64,000 nucleotides of DNA from Saprospiraceae bacterium (GTDB lineage: Bacteria; Bacteroidota; Bacteroidia; Chitinophagales; Saprospiraceae), in assembly GCA_016710115.1 (NCBI GenBank), contig JADJLN010000004.1, positions 124,001-188,000 on the forward strand, read 5' to 3'. The translations under genes were made by a program, and so were the position numbers. Below are positions 11,874 through 22,000 of the stretch, one piece after another (position 1 is the first letter of the stretch; each line of letters begins with the position of its first letter). Under the pieces are notes generated by a model that ran no database searches, was not told where the DNA came from, and saw only the letters and a list, made by a program, of their open reading frames with translations.

Positions 11874-12998
11874 ATGCAAACCGCGGTGCAGACAAATCCA
11901 ACCACGAACACAGATACATTTCCGATCAAGGGGACGGATTACATCGAATTCTATGTCGGCAATGCCAAACAGGCAGCCATCTATTACCAGGCTACCTTCG
12001 GTTTTCAATGGACGGCATACCGCGGTCCGGAAACCGGCCATAAGGAAACTGTTTCCTATGTGCTCGAACAGGGCAAGGTGCGTTTTGTGCTGACAAGTGC
12101 CCTTCATCCGGAGCATGAAGTCGCCCGTCACGTCGCCGAACATGGCGACGGTGTTCGTGTTCTCGCCCTGTGGGTGGATGATGTTTCGCACTCGTTCTCT
12201 TCGGCTGTCGACCGTGGGGCCAAAGCAGCCCTGGAACCCCATATCTTATCCGACCGGGATGGCGAAGTGAAAATGGCCGCCATTCACACCTATGGCGAAA
12301 CCATTCATATGCTGGTCGAGCGGAAGGCCTATCAGGGTGTATTCCTGCCAGGTTATGAAGCGAGAAAGAATGACTTCCCGATCAAACCTGTAGGATTGAA
12401 ATATGTAGATCATTGCGTGGGCAATGTGGAGCTGGGCGATATGAATCGATGGGTCAAATTCTATCAGGATGTCCTCGGTTTTAAATTGCTTATCACCTTT
12501 GACGACAAGGATATTGCCACGGAATACACAGCGCTGATGAGCAAGGTGGTATCCAATGGTAACGGGTATATCAAGTTTCCGATTAATGAACCGGCTAAAG
12601 GACTGAAAAAATCACAGATCGAGGAGTACCTCGACTTCTATCGGGGAGCCGGCGTGCAGCACATAGCCCTGGCGACGGATGACATCCTCTTCACCGTGGA
12701 TACCTTGCGAAATCACGGTGTTGACTTCCTCTACGTCCCGGACAACTATTATGAAGATGTGCTTGATCGGGTGGGTAAGATCGACGAGCATATTGACGAT
12801 CTCAAGCGGTTGAATATTCTGGTTGACCGTGACGAGGATGGCTACTTGCTTCAGATCTTCACCAAACCTGTCCAGGATCGCCCGACTGTGTTCTATGAAA
12901 TCATCCAGCGGAAGGGAGCCAAATCATTCGGGAAAGGCAACTTCAAAGCCCTCTTCGAAGCCATCGAACGCGAACAGGAAGTGAGAGGAACACTGTAG
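11874..12998 (+). CDS. hppD: 4-Hydroxyphenylpyruvate dioxygenase
   Basis: Converts 4-hydroxyphenylpyruvate to homogentisate, the substrate of the upstream hmgA product. The 374-residue protein has two vicinal-oxygen-chelate domains. The Fe(II) facial triad is visible as His180 (KYVDHCVGNV), His263 (GVQHIALATDD) and Glu342 (TVFYEIIQR). The C-terminal KGNFKALFEAIEREQ is typical. The frame is intact and ends 12 bases before a strong hairpin. Both genes are probably expressed together when tyrosine is used, although no regulator is encoded next to them. Confidence 0.97.
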   Translation: MQTAVQTNPTTNTDTFPIKGTDYIEFYVGNAKQAAIYYQATFGFQWTAYRGPETGHKETVSYVLEQGKVRFVLTSALHPEHEVARHVAEHGDGVRVLALWVDDVSHSFSSAVDRGAKAALEPHILSDRDGEVKMAAIHTYGETIHMLVERKAYQGVFLPGYEARKNDFPIKPVGLKYVDHCVGNVELGDMNRWVKFYQDVLGFKLLITFDDKDIATEYTALMSKVVSNGNGYIKFPINEPAKGLKKSQIEEYLDFYRGAGVQHIALATDDILFTVDTLRNHGVDFLYVPDNYYEDVLDRVGKIDEHIDDLKRLNILVDRDEDGYLLQIFTKPVQDRPTVFYEIIQRKGAKSFGKGNFKALFEAIEREQEVRGTL

Positions 12999-13010
12999 TT
13001 CTCCTGAATG

Positions 13011-13046
13011 CAAGAAGCGGCATCCCATCCGGAATGCCGCTTCTTG
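13011..13046. terminator. Hairpin between convergent hppD and the FG-GAP gene
   Basis: CAAGAAGCGGCAT (13011-13023) pairs perfectly with ATGCCGCTTCTTG (13034-13046), a 13-bp stem with a 10-base loop. It has no strong T run. Its place between convergent genes suggests it serves both strands. Confidence 0.7.
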
Positions 13047-13069
13047 ATCTTGGTTTATCTGAGCCAGCC

Positions 13070-16000
13070 TTATTGGAAGGTCTGGATGCGACCGTTTTTA
13101 TTGCTGGCAACGATGACGGGCTTGTTTTGTGGTCCTCGTAACAGGGCGAGATCACGCACCTCGCCGCTAGCCCAGATACCTGTCAGGGTATTGTTCACCC
13201 ATTTGAATCCACCTTTACCGTCGCCGGCCAGAAAGGTGCCGTTTGAGGCATTGCAGGGGTTGGTTTCCTTCCATTCCATACCGGTTACCTGCCGGAGGAT
13301 GTCCGTATAGCCGTCCCCCGTTCAGATCCGCTGTGACAATTCCCTGTACCGGAGCGACCTGCGCCTGGATCGGAAGGGAGCGTTGAACAAATTTTCCGGA
13401 CTGATTCTCCCACCAACACGTTGCCAATGTATGGATGTAGAGGTTGACCGACGCATCCAGATCGGCTTGTGGCCATACCTTGTCTATCGTGGCGACAGCG
13501 TAATCACGCGCGTAAAGCAGTCTTTTTTTCAGGACGGGCATGTGTTTGTGCAGGACCTCCTTCTGGACAAGAGGGTACAGTTTACCCTCTTCATAATAGG
13601 CCATGATCGGATCCAGGGTGTTGTTTTTATCAAAATCTGCAGCAAAGCACCTCAGTGGGGCATCAGAACTGGCAGTCAACCGGGTATTCAAGCCCAGGTT
13701 GCCGGTGACAATATCCAGGTCACCATCCTCGGTCCAGATCGGCGATTGACAGTCGATACCAGAGACCGTTTCGATCTGAGGAATTTTCCCGGAGGAGACA
13801 TTGGAGAGCTTCCCATCCTTCATTTTGAACAGGGTAACCGGCATCCATTCACCAACGACGACAAGTTCCAGGTCAGCGTCTGTGTCCAGATTTGCCCATT
13901 GAAGGTCTGTTACCATACCGCAACGCGCAAAGTCGGGGCCAACGGTAGACGTCACATCTGTAAAGTGATCCTTGTCGTTTCGAAGGATCACACTGGAAGG
14001 CGTCAACGGCCAGTTAGCCGGCGTGAGTCGACCACCAACGAACAGGTCAAGATCTCCATCTCCATCATAGTCGTAAGGAGCTACGCGTTGAGCGACTGAT
14101 GGCAATTCGGGGATGACACCTTGTGGTCGCATAAACGTGCCTTTTCCGTCTGTGTTGATGTACAGTCGGTTCTCCCAGGCCAGTTTGGAGATTTGCGGAT
14201 TGGCTTCCCAGCCGCCGCTGATCACATACAGGTCCAGGTCGCCATCGCCATCCACGTCAAAAAACGCGGCGCCATGATCCTCATAGATCTTTTCCTGTTC
14301 CCAGAAAGCCGGGTTCGCACTTTTGAATCCTCCTGAGGGCTGCTGGATCATCAATGCAGGAGCCTGGTCAAAGGCATTGCCAATAAAAAAATCATCCAAT
14401 CCATCCCGATTGACATCGCCCACAGCCATCATCGGACTTTGATCGCTCTGTGTCCAGGGGATCAACGGGTAGGCTTCAAAATCGTTGAACTCGTTTTCGA
14501 GATGCGCATATCCGGGGATCGTACTTTCTTTAAACCGGGGAGTAGCCACTTTGGTAGGTGCAATACTGGCCACCTTGCCACCTGCATCCTTGTATTGGAC
14601 GATGAGTCGTTGATCGGTAGCCACCTGGTTCCATTCCTGTGTTTTTCCATCAGGCCAGCGCACCACCAACCTGTCGATCTGTTTGTTTTTACCGAGTCCA
14701 AAATGGATGAGGTGTTCGACACTGGAAAAGATACCGCGTGAAGGGAAATTTTCGGCATACTGCTTTTCCCCGTCGCCATAGTAGATTGCCGCGGAAGCTC
14801 CGACACCCAACGGGTTTTCTTTTGGCCCTTTGAAGGCGATCTGCAGGTATCGGGCATCGTCCTTCCCGGCGGAGGCATTCTGGTATACAAAGGCCGGATC
14901 TTCCAGATTGTTTGTCACAAGGTCAAGATCGCCGTCGGCATCCAGATCACTCCAGACAGCTCCGCAGGACCATGCAGCCGGGATGGTCATCCATTTGCCA
15001 CTGACATCATTGAATTGCCAGTCACCACTGTTCTGATAACAGAAGTTGCGCAGTTTGAAGGTGGGAATGATATCCAGAAACTCCTGAAAGTTGGGATAGA
15101 TATCCCGCAATCGTTTTTTGAACCCGCTGCCTTGGTTGTTTCGGGGAGTGTGAAGTCAATAAAATCGCGGTTGGTCACTTCCCGACGGTATCCGTTGGTG
15201 ACATGGAGGTCCTTGTATCCATTGTTATCCATGTCATAGATCAACCCGCTCCAGCTCCAGTCTGTCTTGTACACACCAGCCAGGCAGCCGATATCGCTGA
15301 AGGTACCATTGCCGTTGTTCCGCTGGAGCACATTGCGGATGACAGGGGGGAAATAGCCGTTCTGAACCAGGGATGTGTATTTGCTTTGCGTGTTTGTGGC
15401 AAAGAATTCTTTCTGACGTTTGTTGTTGGCAGAGAGCATATCCACGGCGTAGAGGTCGATCCAACCGTCATTGTCGAAGTCAGTGAGGTCGGTACCCATC
15501 GTGTGCTGGGTCGTATGCCGGAAATATTTGTCCAGCTGATCCGTAAACGTGCCGTTTTTATTGTTGATGTAGAGAATGTCAGGCTGGATGAAATCGTTTC
15601 CGACATAGATGTCGGGCCATCCGTCCTGGTTGAAATCGGAGACGGAAACACTCAGGCCATAGGCCAGATTCCAGACACCGCTTTCCTTGGATACATCGGT
15701 GAATTTGCCCCCGTCATTTCGATAAAAGCGGTCGGTGTCAAATTCTGCACGCGGAAACAGGACGGGTTTGTATTTGCCATCATCGCCCAGCTTGGCTTCG
15801 ATCTTGTTTGTCCAGATGGATTCAGTCGGGTAATTGAGGATATAGACATCAAGGTCGCCATCCATATCATAATCGAAGAAATTTGCCCCGGTACTGGCAC
15901 TCTTGTCATCCAGGCCATATTCGGCTGCCTTTTCAGAAAATGTCAGATTGCCATTATTGATATACAACTTGTTGCGTCGGAGATCATTTTTCTCCACACC

Positions 16001-16465
16001 CGCGCGACAGATGTAGAAGTCGAGGTACCCGTCTTCATTGATATCCACGACAGTTACTGCGGTCTCAAATCCTTCTTCTGAAGCCAGACCGGAAGTGGCC
16101 GTAATATCCTCAAAGACCATTTTCCCCTTGTTGAGGTACATGCCATTGGGCCCGTTACTGCCGATGAAGTACAGATCCGGAAGGCCGTCATTATTGATAT
16201 CCGCAACCGCAAGTCCACCTCCGTTATACATATTGATATTGGTGGTGATATTGTTCTCATATGTTTCGATGATCTTGTTCTGGAAGGTGATCCCGGTTTG
16301 TTCAGGAGAAAGGAGAGCCATGATCGGATCCTGGGCTTCCAGTGTTGGCTCTACTTCGTGAATGATGCCATCATCAGAGTTGCTGGCATCTTGCGAACAG
16401 GATGCAGCCACCAGGACGAGGGTCAAAAGAAAGAGAGAAATCTTGTTTGGGATTGTGGTCAACAT
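13070..16465 (-). CDS. CRTAC1-like FG-GAP/ASPIC lipoprotein (frame interrupted)
   Basis: Roughly 1,130 residues. It begins with a lipoprotein signal (LFLLTLVLVAASC, lipobox AASC), so it is predicted to be anchored in the outer membrane. Repeated FG-GAP/VCBS beta-propeller blades follow, with Ca-binding DxDxDG-type loops (ADINNDGLPDLYF, DYDMDGDLDVYI, FFDVDGDGDLDLYV). An ASPIC/UnbV-type segment (VEHLIHFGLGKNKQIDRLVV, then WPDGKTQEW) lies in the middle. The substrate is not known. Frame breaks lie near 15115 (T run) and near 13313 (one extra G in a GGGGG run). The C-terminal piece ends SNKNGRIQTFQ with the stop at 13070-13072. Confidence 0.85.
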
Positions 16466-16690
16466 AATCGGCAGATAGATTTGGGTCTATGGAAGGTGTT
16501 CCCCTCAGCCAGTGTTGGGAAGTGGATACACCACCTTTCATACGGAAGAGGTGGTTCAAAAGGTTCCAGAAACGAGTTTTTTTTACAGAAATACAAGATT
16601 TTCCCGATCTGTGGTCAATTCAGATTGGGTGTTCCGGATGTTTGATGGATCACAGGATCAGGGATATCAATGATCTTCATGAAAAACACA
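16466..16690. other. Intergenic stretch
   Basis: Lies between the start of the FG-GAP gene and the terminator of the next gene. I see no credible gene. No clear TAnnTTTG element was recognised for the FG-GAP gene. Confidence 0.4.
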
Positions 16691-16716
16691 GAAGGCACCG
16701 GGATGCCGGTGCCTTC
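16691..16716 (-). terminator. Terminator of the 16.7-17.3 kb lipoprotein gene
   Basis: GAAGGCACCGG (16691-16701) pairs with CCGGTGCCTTC (16706-16716) around the loop GATG. On the minus strand it is followed by TGTGTTTTTC. Confidence 0.7.
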
Positions 16717-16742
16717 AACGATTGTATTCTTGTCAATGGTGG

Positions 16743-17342
16743 TTAGATCATGGGCGAGTTAACCATCAGCCAGGATGCTCCGGACTGGAGGGTTTCTTCA
16801 GACATTAGGAGGTTGATCGCCGCTTTCTGAACGTCCTTTACCGTTGTTTCCAGGGCATCGATCCGTCTCTGAAGAGAGGTGATCTGTTCAGGAACAAGTG
16901 GAAATGCAGTCTTCGTTTCTTCTGTAACCGCATCACCTTTCAATTCAGCCTGGGCATTGGACAGCAATTTTTGAAGATCGGTCACTTCCTGGATCATGCT
17001 TTGATGAGTGATCAATGCAGCATCAAAACCGGAACGTACATTATGAAAAGCGGTCTTGAAAGCCATCAGCCGCTCCTCCGGCAACCCTTCCAATGGATTG
17101 ACATTGGTAGTCATTTCCTGTCCATCTCCAGGTTGCTCCGGACCACGAAATGGCATTTCCATGGCCTTGCCATTGATGTCGATCGCACTTTGAATGGTCA
17201 TCAGTCGGTTAGCCTGTATCGTGAGCAGACTGTCTTGCGTGCGAACAGCATCGACAGTCAAACCACCACCTCCTGAACCACAGGAGCACAGAAAGAGAGT
17301 CAGACTGCCCAAGAGGAAAAATGGATAGAATGAAGAATTCAT
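16743..17342 (-). CDS. Small lipoprotein of unknown function
   Basis: About 199 residues. The signal is MNSSFYPFFLLGSLTLFLCSC with a lipobox ending in Cys, then GSGGGG. The rest is mostly helical, with likely coiled-coil stretches (QITSLQRRIDALETTVKDVQ). I do not recognise a named family. The start at 17342 gives the shortest good signal peptide; an in-frame ATG at 17351 is an alternative. A promoter lies upstream at 17371-17401 and a terminator follows, so the gene is transcribed alone. Confidence 0.7.
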   Translation of the reverse strand: MNSSFYPFFLLGSLTLFLCSCGSGGGGLTVDAVRTQDSLLTIQANRLMTIQSAIDINGKAMEMPFRGPEQPGDGQEMTTNVNPLEGLPEERLMAFKTAFHNVRSGFDAALITHQSMIQEVTDLQKLLSNAQAELKGDAVTEETKTAFPLVPEQITSLQRRIDALETTVKDVQKAAINLLMSEETLQSGASWLMVNSPMI

Positions 17343-17370
17343 AAAGGTCATTTTGTGATTGATTGGTTTG

Positions 17371-17401
17371 CAAAAGTACGAGCAAAGTGAACTCATGGCA
17401 A
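17371..17401 (-). promoter_or_regulatory. Promoter of the lipoprotein gene
   Basis: On the minus strand: TTG (17401-17399), a 20-base spacer, then TACTTTTG (17378-17371). This fits -33/-7 and places the transcription start about 20 bases before the start codon. Confidence 0.65.
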
Positions 17402-17594
17402 ATTCCGGTCCGTTTTTCACGATTTAGCTGAAACGGGCATGACATCCATTTCCCTTCTGTAATTGCTCAAAAAGATAAAAAACAAAATTGAACTGATCAA
17501 ACCTCGACCTTCTGATAATCAAAGTTTAAAAAATTGTAGAAATATATATGTATCAGTATTTGCCCTTTTCAACCCCGGCATAGTAGAGAATTAT

Positions 17595-17624
17595 TTGACT
17601 TCTTTTACGAAACCCTTAACTTTG
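17595..17624 (+). promoter_or_regulatory. Upstream promoter of the secreted-protein cluster
   Basis: TTG at 17595-17597, exactly 19 bases of spacer, then TAACTTTG at 17617-17624: a textbook Bacteroidota promoter. Transcription from here would leave a leader of about 460 bases before the first gene. Confidence 0.7.
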
Positions 17625-17674
17625 CGAGGTTCAAGTTATGTAGGTTCTTACCAGGTGATGTGCTCATTACAGGT

Positions 17675-17702
17675 TTGAATCTCCATGAATCATGTACCTT
17701 TG
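17675..17702 (+). promoter_or_regulatory. Second promoter of the secreted-protein cluster
   Basis: TTG at 17675-17677, a 17-base spacer and TACCTTTG at 17695-17702. It lies about 78 bases after the first promoter, giving a tandem arrangement. Confidence 0.5.
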
Positions 17703-18094
17703 CAGGCATCCAGAAGAGGACGCTATACTTACTGAATTAGAGAAGTCAGGTTACACATCCCAATAACCATCCTCATCCCAGAGACTGATCAACCGGCATC
17801 CCACAAAGCCGATCAGCTGACTTCTCCGCGTATTGTCATGGAACGGACCTCCGCAGCGTCGGAGCCCTTCTCCACTACGTGTTCATATTGAGGATGATTC
17901 AAAACCATATACATGACCTGAGCCAATTCATGGTTTTCAGGTCAACTGTCGTTGTTGTTGACTTATGGTCAACAACTGGAAGAGAAACACAATCATTCCG
18001 ATAAACTGGGTATACTGGTTCATCAGGGTGATGTTGATGATTGTTCTGTCAGCCCTGTAAAAAAGGGTGTTGATGTAGTCATATTTTCTAGCTC
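17703..18094 (+). other. Long untranslated leader with hairpins
   Basis: No gene was found in this stretch. A 9-bp hairpin GTTGTTGAC/GTCAACAAC (17954-17976, loop TTATG) and a smaller CTCCG/CGGAG stem near 17850 are visible. If the promoters at 17.6-17.7 kb drive the cluster, this is its 5' leader. I recognise no known riboswitch. Confidence 0.4.
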
Positions 18095-18547
18095 ATGAAC
18101 GTTTTCTTGAAGCAAAATCATTTCCATACCTCCAGGGTGACCCGCGCCGTCCTCGGCTTGATACTTTTGCTTGTCTGCAGCTTTGGATCTGCCATTTCCG
18201 CACAATCAGACAACCTGACGAATGCACCGGCAGGTAAGCAATGGGTGGATGCAGCTACGGCAGAGGGGATTGTCCAATCGCAGCTGTCAACATTACAGGT
18301 CCAATTGACCAATCTTCAGAATCAGGGGGCTCAGGGAGTTGAACTTGAGCTGGCCAAAGTGAAGGTCCAATTCTATACTGATCTGAATTCCGCGCTTCAG
18401 AGCGGCCAACCGGTGTTCCATGCCTTCGACATCGCCTATGCCACCATGGAAAGTACGTTCCTGGGTGACTACCTCGATGTGAAAGTGCTGAATGATAGTC
18501 AGTTAGTGCAAATCAGAGAAGAAGCCAGAACCAAGCTTACGATATAA
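18095..18547 (+). CDS. Small secreted protein, paralogue of the next gene
   Basis: A 150-residue product with a signal peptide (AVLGLILLLVCSFGSAISAQ). The mature part has the pattern GKQWVDAATAEGIVQSQLSTL, then NQG, then a K..QFY..L segment and a hydrophobic helix pair. The next gene has the same pattern (NQAWVTIPQAKQTVESEI, NQG, KKFNLQYYML), so the two are divergent paralogues. No named family is recognised. It is the first gene of a three-gene secreted cluster and shares the tandem promoters upstream. It is probably exported to the periplasm or surface; it lacks a T9SS C-terminal domain. Confidence 0.75.
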   Translation: MNVFLKQNHFHTSRVTRAVLGLILLLVCSFGSAISAQSDNLTNAPAGKQWVDAATAEGIVQSQLSTLQVQLTNLQNQGAQGVELELAKVKVQFYTDLNSALQSGQPVFHAFDIAYATMESTFLGDYLDVKVLNDSQLVQIREEARTKLTI

Positions 18548-18580
18548 ACACCATTTATTTTTCACCATAATTATTGACCC

Positions 18581-19012
18581 ATGAAGCAGTTTTTTGCGAA
18601 AACACGTGTTGCGATTGTAGCACTGTTTATTGGGGCTTTATCATTCGTATCCAGTGAAGCTTCGGCCCAGACTGCCAATACGGTGATCGCTCCACCACCA
18701 AACGGTAATCAAGCCTGGGTAACCATTCCACAGGCGAAGCAAACCGTTGAAAGCGAGATTGCTGCGTTGACGCAGCAGTTGAACATCCTGATTCAGAATC
18801 AGGGTTCAAAGATTGAAATTCAGACCAAGAAATTCAATCTGCAGTACTACATGCTTGTACAGGAATTCCTCAACCAGGGTATTCATGTAGGCGAAGCATT
18901 GAATATGGCCAAGTCAAGTCTTGCTGGCCTCGACGGCACCGACTACAATCCGAAAAAGGCGGAGAAAGCGCAACTCTTTTATGAAGCAGCAGCAGCTCTG
19001 ATGTCTCATTAA
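18581..19012 (+). CDS. Small secreted protein, second paralogue
   Basis: A 143-residue product with signal peptide VAIVALFIGALSFVSSEASAQ. The mature part is helical, with NQAWVTIPQAKQTVESEIAA and NLQYYMLVQEFLNQG, matching the pattern of the preceding gene. It starts 33 bases after that gene and ends 43 bases before the giant T9SS gene, which supports one operon. Function is unknown. A structural or chaperone-like role for the large surface protein is only a guess from position. Confidence 0.75.
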   Translation: MKQFFAKTRVAIVALFIGALSFVSSEASAQTANTVIAPPPNGNQAWVTIPQAKQTVESEIAALTQQLNILIQNQGSKIEIQTKKFNLQYYMLVQEFLNQGIHVGEALNMAKSSLAGLDGTDYNPKKAEKAQLFYEAAAALMSH

Positions 19013-19055
19013 GCATTCGTTTCAAAGCCAAAATTTAAAACTTCAAATTGATCCC

Positions 19056-22000
19056 ATGATGAACAAGAAACTCAATCATCTCCTGTCACTGGTGATGGTT
19101 CTGCTTTGTACAGTTGGTATGGTATCTGCTCAGCAGATAGTCAACATTCCAGGTGTAGGAAACGCAGGAACCTTCGGCCAGTTTAACGGGCCAAATACCT
19201 TCTACAACTTCTACGATAGTGGAGGATCAGCAGGTAATTACGGTGCCAATAATAATGGCATTGTGAGCTTTGCACCGCAGACTGCGGGCGCAAAGGTTCA
19301 GGCCGTTTTCAGCATTTTCCAGACGGAGACCAACTTCGACGCTTTGTATTGCTTTGATGGAACAACCACCGGAGCGCCAAAGATCGTCGGACCAGCTGGT
19401 GCTCCATTGGGCAATAACGTGTATGGCACGGGTGGATTCTGGTCAAGCGCCAACAATCCAGCTGCTGCACCAAGCAACGTTGCTCCTGGAACAGTGCGCG
19501 CTACGGCTGCGAATGCATCTGGTGCACTGACATTTGCCTTCACCTCTGATGGATCCGGCCAGTATCAGGGTTGGGCAGCTGTTGTGACCCAGTTCATTCC
19601 ATGTAACCCGGTCCCAGGTCCAGCCCTCGCTGTAGGTCTGAGCCCTGGTGTTTGTGTAGCTAACCTCAATGTGGCGTTGCCTGCAACCTACAATCCTGCA
19701 GGTTGTATCAACGACGTGAACAACAACCTTCGGTATATCCTGGATGCAAATCCAGCGGTGAACATTCCGAAGCCACTGCCAGCAACTGTAACGATCAACA
19801 ATATTCCATCCGGTGCTCACGTGATCACCTGGCAGGTGTATAACGGTTCAGGAGCTGTGCTTGGTCAGGCCACACAGAATCTTCAAGTGAACGACACAGA
19901 GGCACCGGTTCTGAATTGCCCATCTGATATCATCATCAACCTGGATCCAGGACTTTGCTGTTCCTATGTGAGCTGGGGTGAGGTGACCGCTACGGACAAC
20001 TGTCCTTTTGTTGGTCCGGTGATGACCTACAATTTCAAAGTGTATATGCGCAACGGTGCATTCGGACCAAACATGGGCAGCAATGCCGGTTGGACGCTTG
20101 TAGCTGATGCCGGTTACAATGTCACAGGCGCATTTGTTACAGGTGGTGGATCAAATGTTGTCATTCCATTTACAACACAATTTACCATCCCTGCTGGTCA
20201 GGTTTCAGGTTTGTATTACGTGATTGACAACGGTACAACGCTGAACCGTCGAATCATGTACAACTCGACAAACACAACCACCAACGATGGGAATATTCAG
20301 ATCATGGATGGTGCAGGAATCAATGCCGGTATCTTTACAGGTATTGCCTTCCAGCCTCGTGGAGCTTATATCTCTGTGAATTATCAGTTGGGTGGCGAAG
20401 CTGAGGTCATCAAAGACTTCGGTCCGGACAGTGGCGCTGAACTGTGTAAGGATGACAGCCCATGGGTTGTTCAGTACTCAGCTGAAGACGTAGCCGGTAA
20501 TGTAGGAACCTGTTCCTTCAGCATCCAAGTACTCGAGTATGCAAGTCCTGTCACCAAGCTGAGCTGTAACGACAATGTACAGATCTCCCTGGATGAGGAT
20601 TGCGTAACGGAAGTTGGCGCTGATGACGTTCTCGAAGGTGGTCCTTATGGCTGCTATGACGACTACGTTGTGACGATCTACAATGCAAACAACACACCAT
20701 TGGCTTCCAGCCCGAATGTGGGCCGTCCGCAGATAGGTGGTACATGGAAAGTGAAAGTCACAGATCCTGAAACTGGCAACAGCTGCTGGGGTCTGATCTC
20801 CGTAGAGGACAAGCTGGCTCCGGTTATGGAGTGCACCGATTTCGAAGTCAATTGTGGCGACGAGATTGAAGAGCACCCTGCGCCAGCCATCTTCCAGGCG
20901 GAAGATCCACTGTTCTTCCCAACCAGCTTCCTCGCACACGGTGGTGGCACAGCATTCTCACTGCAGGGCAATACATTGCCAGGTGGTGTGTACTTCAACA
21001 TCACGAACAACTCTGCTTCACCGCTTCAGATCACCGGTTTCGGTATCCGCTTCGGTAACCCGCAGTTCGGTATGGTGAATGCACCACAGACGATGGAAGT
21101 ATGGACGGCTCCGACCTTCGTCGGTAACGAGACGAACATGGCTGCATGGACAAACCTCGGTCCGTATACGATCGATGTGATCCCACCATATTTCGCTACT
21201 GGTACAGGTGATCTGGCCCAGTTGGATCTGTCCAGCAACGTAACCATCCCGGCAGGTGAAACCCGCGGTTTCCACGTATGGGGTGCAACAGCTTGCCCGA
21301 TCTTCAACTATTTCAATGGTACAGCACCAGTGACCAATGGTCCATTCACCGTAGCCGGTGGACCGATCTCCCTTTGGTCTGTTGAGCAACCTGTTCCAGG
21401 GCTGGAGCTGCTTCCATGCCAAACATCTCAGTGAACTATGCTTCTCAGTCAGATCCGATCCCTGTGACGGACAACTGTGATCCAGGAAACCCGCTGACGA
21501 TTGCAAATGGTGGTCTGAGCTATGGCGAAGACATCACCAACTATACCTGTGCAGAAGATGCAGACTACAGCCAGTTGATCACCCGTACGTGGACAGCGAC
21601 GGACGATTGGGGTAACAGCACTTCATGCATCCAGGAGATCCGCGTCAACCGTCCATCGGTTGGTTCATTGGTACTGCCACTGAACTATGACGATCTTCCT
21701 GACAACAACCCAAGTCTGGATTGCTCTGATGCTTACCCGACACCTGCTGTAACTGGCGAGCCAGGCGGTGGAGGTTGCGGAAGCCTTCAGTTCGACTACT
21801 GGGATAAGGTCCTGAACATCTGTCAGGTTCTTACACCATCATTCGTACCGGACGATCAACGATATGTGTACCGGCGAAGTCGCTACACACAATCAGGTGA
21901 TCAAAGTAATCGACAAGACACCACCAAGCCTGCAGTGCCCTGATGAGCACGACATCAAGTTTGGTGTGACGAAGAAGGTTGGCTACCAGGATTGCACGAT

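Noticed and set aside
15203..16081. 292-residue frame opposite the FG-GAP gene
   Set aside because: It mirrors the repeated Asp/Gly codons of the FG-GAP blades and shows no domain.
17463..17678. 71-residue frame before the secreted cluster
   Set aside because: It spans the predicted promoter and has low-complexity AT-rich sequence and no homology that I recognise.
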